This document shows positions 7,056 to 7,457 of a DNA stretch of 7,457 nucleotides, piece after piece. Under the pieces are notes generated by a model. It had not been told where the DNA came from. It saw nothing but the letters and a program-made list of their open reading frames with translations, and did no database searches. Within the stretch, counting starts at the first letter, position 1; each line of letters starts with the position of its first letter. The stretch is from a bacterium (GTDB taxonomy: Bacteria; Fidelibacterota; Marinisomatia; Marinisomatales; Marinisomataceae): the NCBI GenBank assembly GCA_023255095.1, contig JALRJJ010000042.1:1-7457 (forward strand). The letters run 5' to 3'. The translations under genes were made by a program, and so were the position numbers.

Positions 7056-7084
7056 TGAAATAAGTTAAGCATAATACATATATT
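7055..7084 (+). promoter_or_regulatory. candidate promoter for the DAACS symporter gene
   Basis: TTGAAA (7055-7060) is followed after 18 bases by TATATT (7079-7084); each box matches the sigma-70 consensus in at least four of six positions. The predicted transcript start near 7091 leaves about five bases before the ATG at 7096. The -35 box overlaps the first base of the divergent symporter's start codon, so this promoter is interleaved with the opposite one. Confidence 0.3.
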
Positions 7085-7095
7085 AATCTTTACAA
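7068..7095 (-). promoter_or_regulatory. candidate promoter for the SSS symporter gene
   Basis: Reading toward the symporter, TTGTAA (7095-7090) is followed after 16 bases by TATGCT (7073-7068). The predicted transcript start near 7061 gives a leader of about six bases. The -35 box lies directly against the start codon of the divergent transporter gene. The AT-rich setting makes chance matches likely. Confidence 0.3.
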
Positions 7096-7457
7096 ATGCA
7101 GTTACATTGGAAAATTATCATCGGGTTAGTTGCTGGAGTCATTTTTGGCTTCTTCAGTTCAATAAACAATCTTGGAACTTTTTCAACAAACTATATTGCC
7201 CCTTTTGGTACAATCTTCCTGAACTTATTAAAATTAATTGCGGTCCCATTGGTAGTTTCATCTTTAATTACTGGGGTCGCTTCTCTTTCAGATACATCTA
7301 AATTATCTAGAATTGGACTAAAAACGATTTCTTTATATTTAATCACTACAGCTATCGCTGTGACTATTGGATTGGTCCTTGTCAATATCATTGAGCCTGG
7401 GAATTATGTTCCTGATTCGTATCAGGAATTTTTAAGTGAAGATTCTACATCTCAAGC
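7096..7457 (+). CDS. dicarboxylate/amino acid:cation symporter (DAACS/SLC1), N-terminal part
   Basis: Inner-membrane carrier for glutamate/aspartate, C4-dicarboxylates or small amino acids, driven by Na+ or H+. The window end cuts it after 120 codons, against roughly 400-450 residues for a full member. The visible part has TM1 LHWKIIIGLVAGVIFGFF (3-20), then the family signature GTIFLNLLKLIAVPLVVSSL (38-57) running into ITGVASLSD, then RIGLKTISLYLITTAIAVTI (72-91) and GLVLVNIIEPG (92-102). These closely follow the GltP/GltT/DctA pattern F-I-x-L-L-K-M-x-x-x-P-L-V. The substrate-binding hairpins and the NMDGT motif lie beyond the window, so the substrate cannot be assigned. No Shine-Dalgarno sequence precedes the start. 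Frames open inside this gene on both strands are shadows. Confidence 0.9.
   Translation, partial: MQLHWKIIIGLVAGVIFGFFSSINNLGTFSTNYIAPFGTIFLNLLKLIAVPLVVSSLITGVASLSDTSKLSRIGLKTISLYLITTAIAVTIGLVLVNIIEPGNYVPDSYQEFLSEDSTSQ

Noticed and set aside
7107..7391. Open frames on both strands at the right end
   Set aside because: The frame starting at 7096 encodes an unmistakable DAACS transporter N-terminus, so the others are shadows.
1..7457. tRNA, rRNA, riboswitch, CRISPR, insertion sequence or phage attachment site
   Set aside because: Non-coding gaps are all under about 75 bases, no direct repeats with regular spacing or transposase motifs were seen, and no cloverleaf was recognised.

Overview
The window is strongly AT-rich and codes almost wall to wall. 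It holds eight protein genes, two of them cut by the window edges, and no RNA gene, mobile element, CRISPR array or long non-coding stretch. The largest gap between genes is about 75 bases. The secreted proteins have MKKIF-type signal peptides ending in A-Q, most genes lack a Shine-Dalgarno sequence, and the codons are AT-rich. Together these suggest a free-living, probably marine bacterium of the Bacteroidota/FCB type, with Marinimicrobia-like lineages as one candidate. This placement is inference and no marker gene in the window fixes it.

Region 1 (1-4988, minus strand) is one tightly packed gene series, read in the order pyrF, pyrE, dsbD, htrA, ileS. pyrF and pyrE overlap, pyrE and dsbD are one base apart, and the later gaps are 53 and 45 bases. 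The products are the last two enzymes of UMP synthesis, a membrane thiol-disulfide reductant carrier, a periplasmic HtrA/Deg protease, and isoleucyl-tRNA synthetase (N-terminal 122 residues only). It reads as a housekeeping operon joining pyrimidine supply, envelope protein quality control and translation.

Region 2 (5063-5665, plus strand) is a lone GNAT-family acetyltransferase of unknown substrate, divergent from pyrF. Its stop overlaps, tail to tail, the end of the next gene.

Region 3 (5655-7457) is a divergent pair of cation-coupled transporters. One is a sodium:solute symporter (SSS family, minus strand). The other is a dicarboxylate/amino acid:cation symporter (DAACS family, plus strand, cut by the window end). 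Their start codons are only 40 bases apart.

I found no clearly new biological system. The most interesting signals concern gene expression: promoter candidates placed so close to start codons that transcripts would be leaderless or nearly so, two overlapping divergent promoters squeezed between the transporters, and an imperfect hairpin built into the overlapping 3' ends of two convergent genes.
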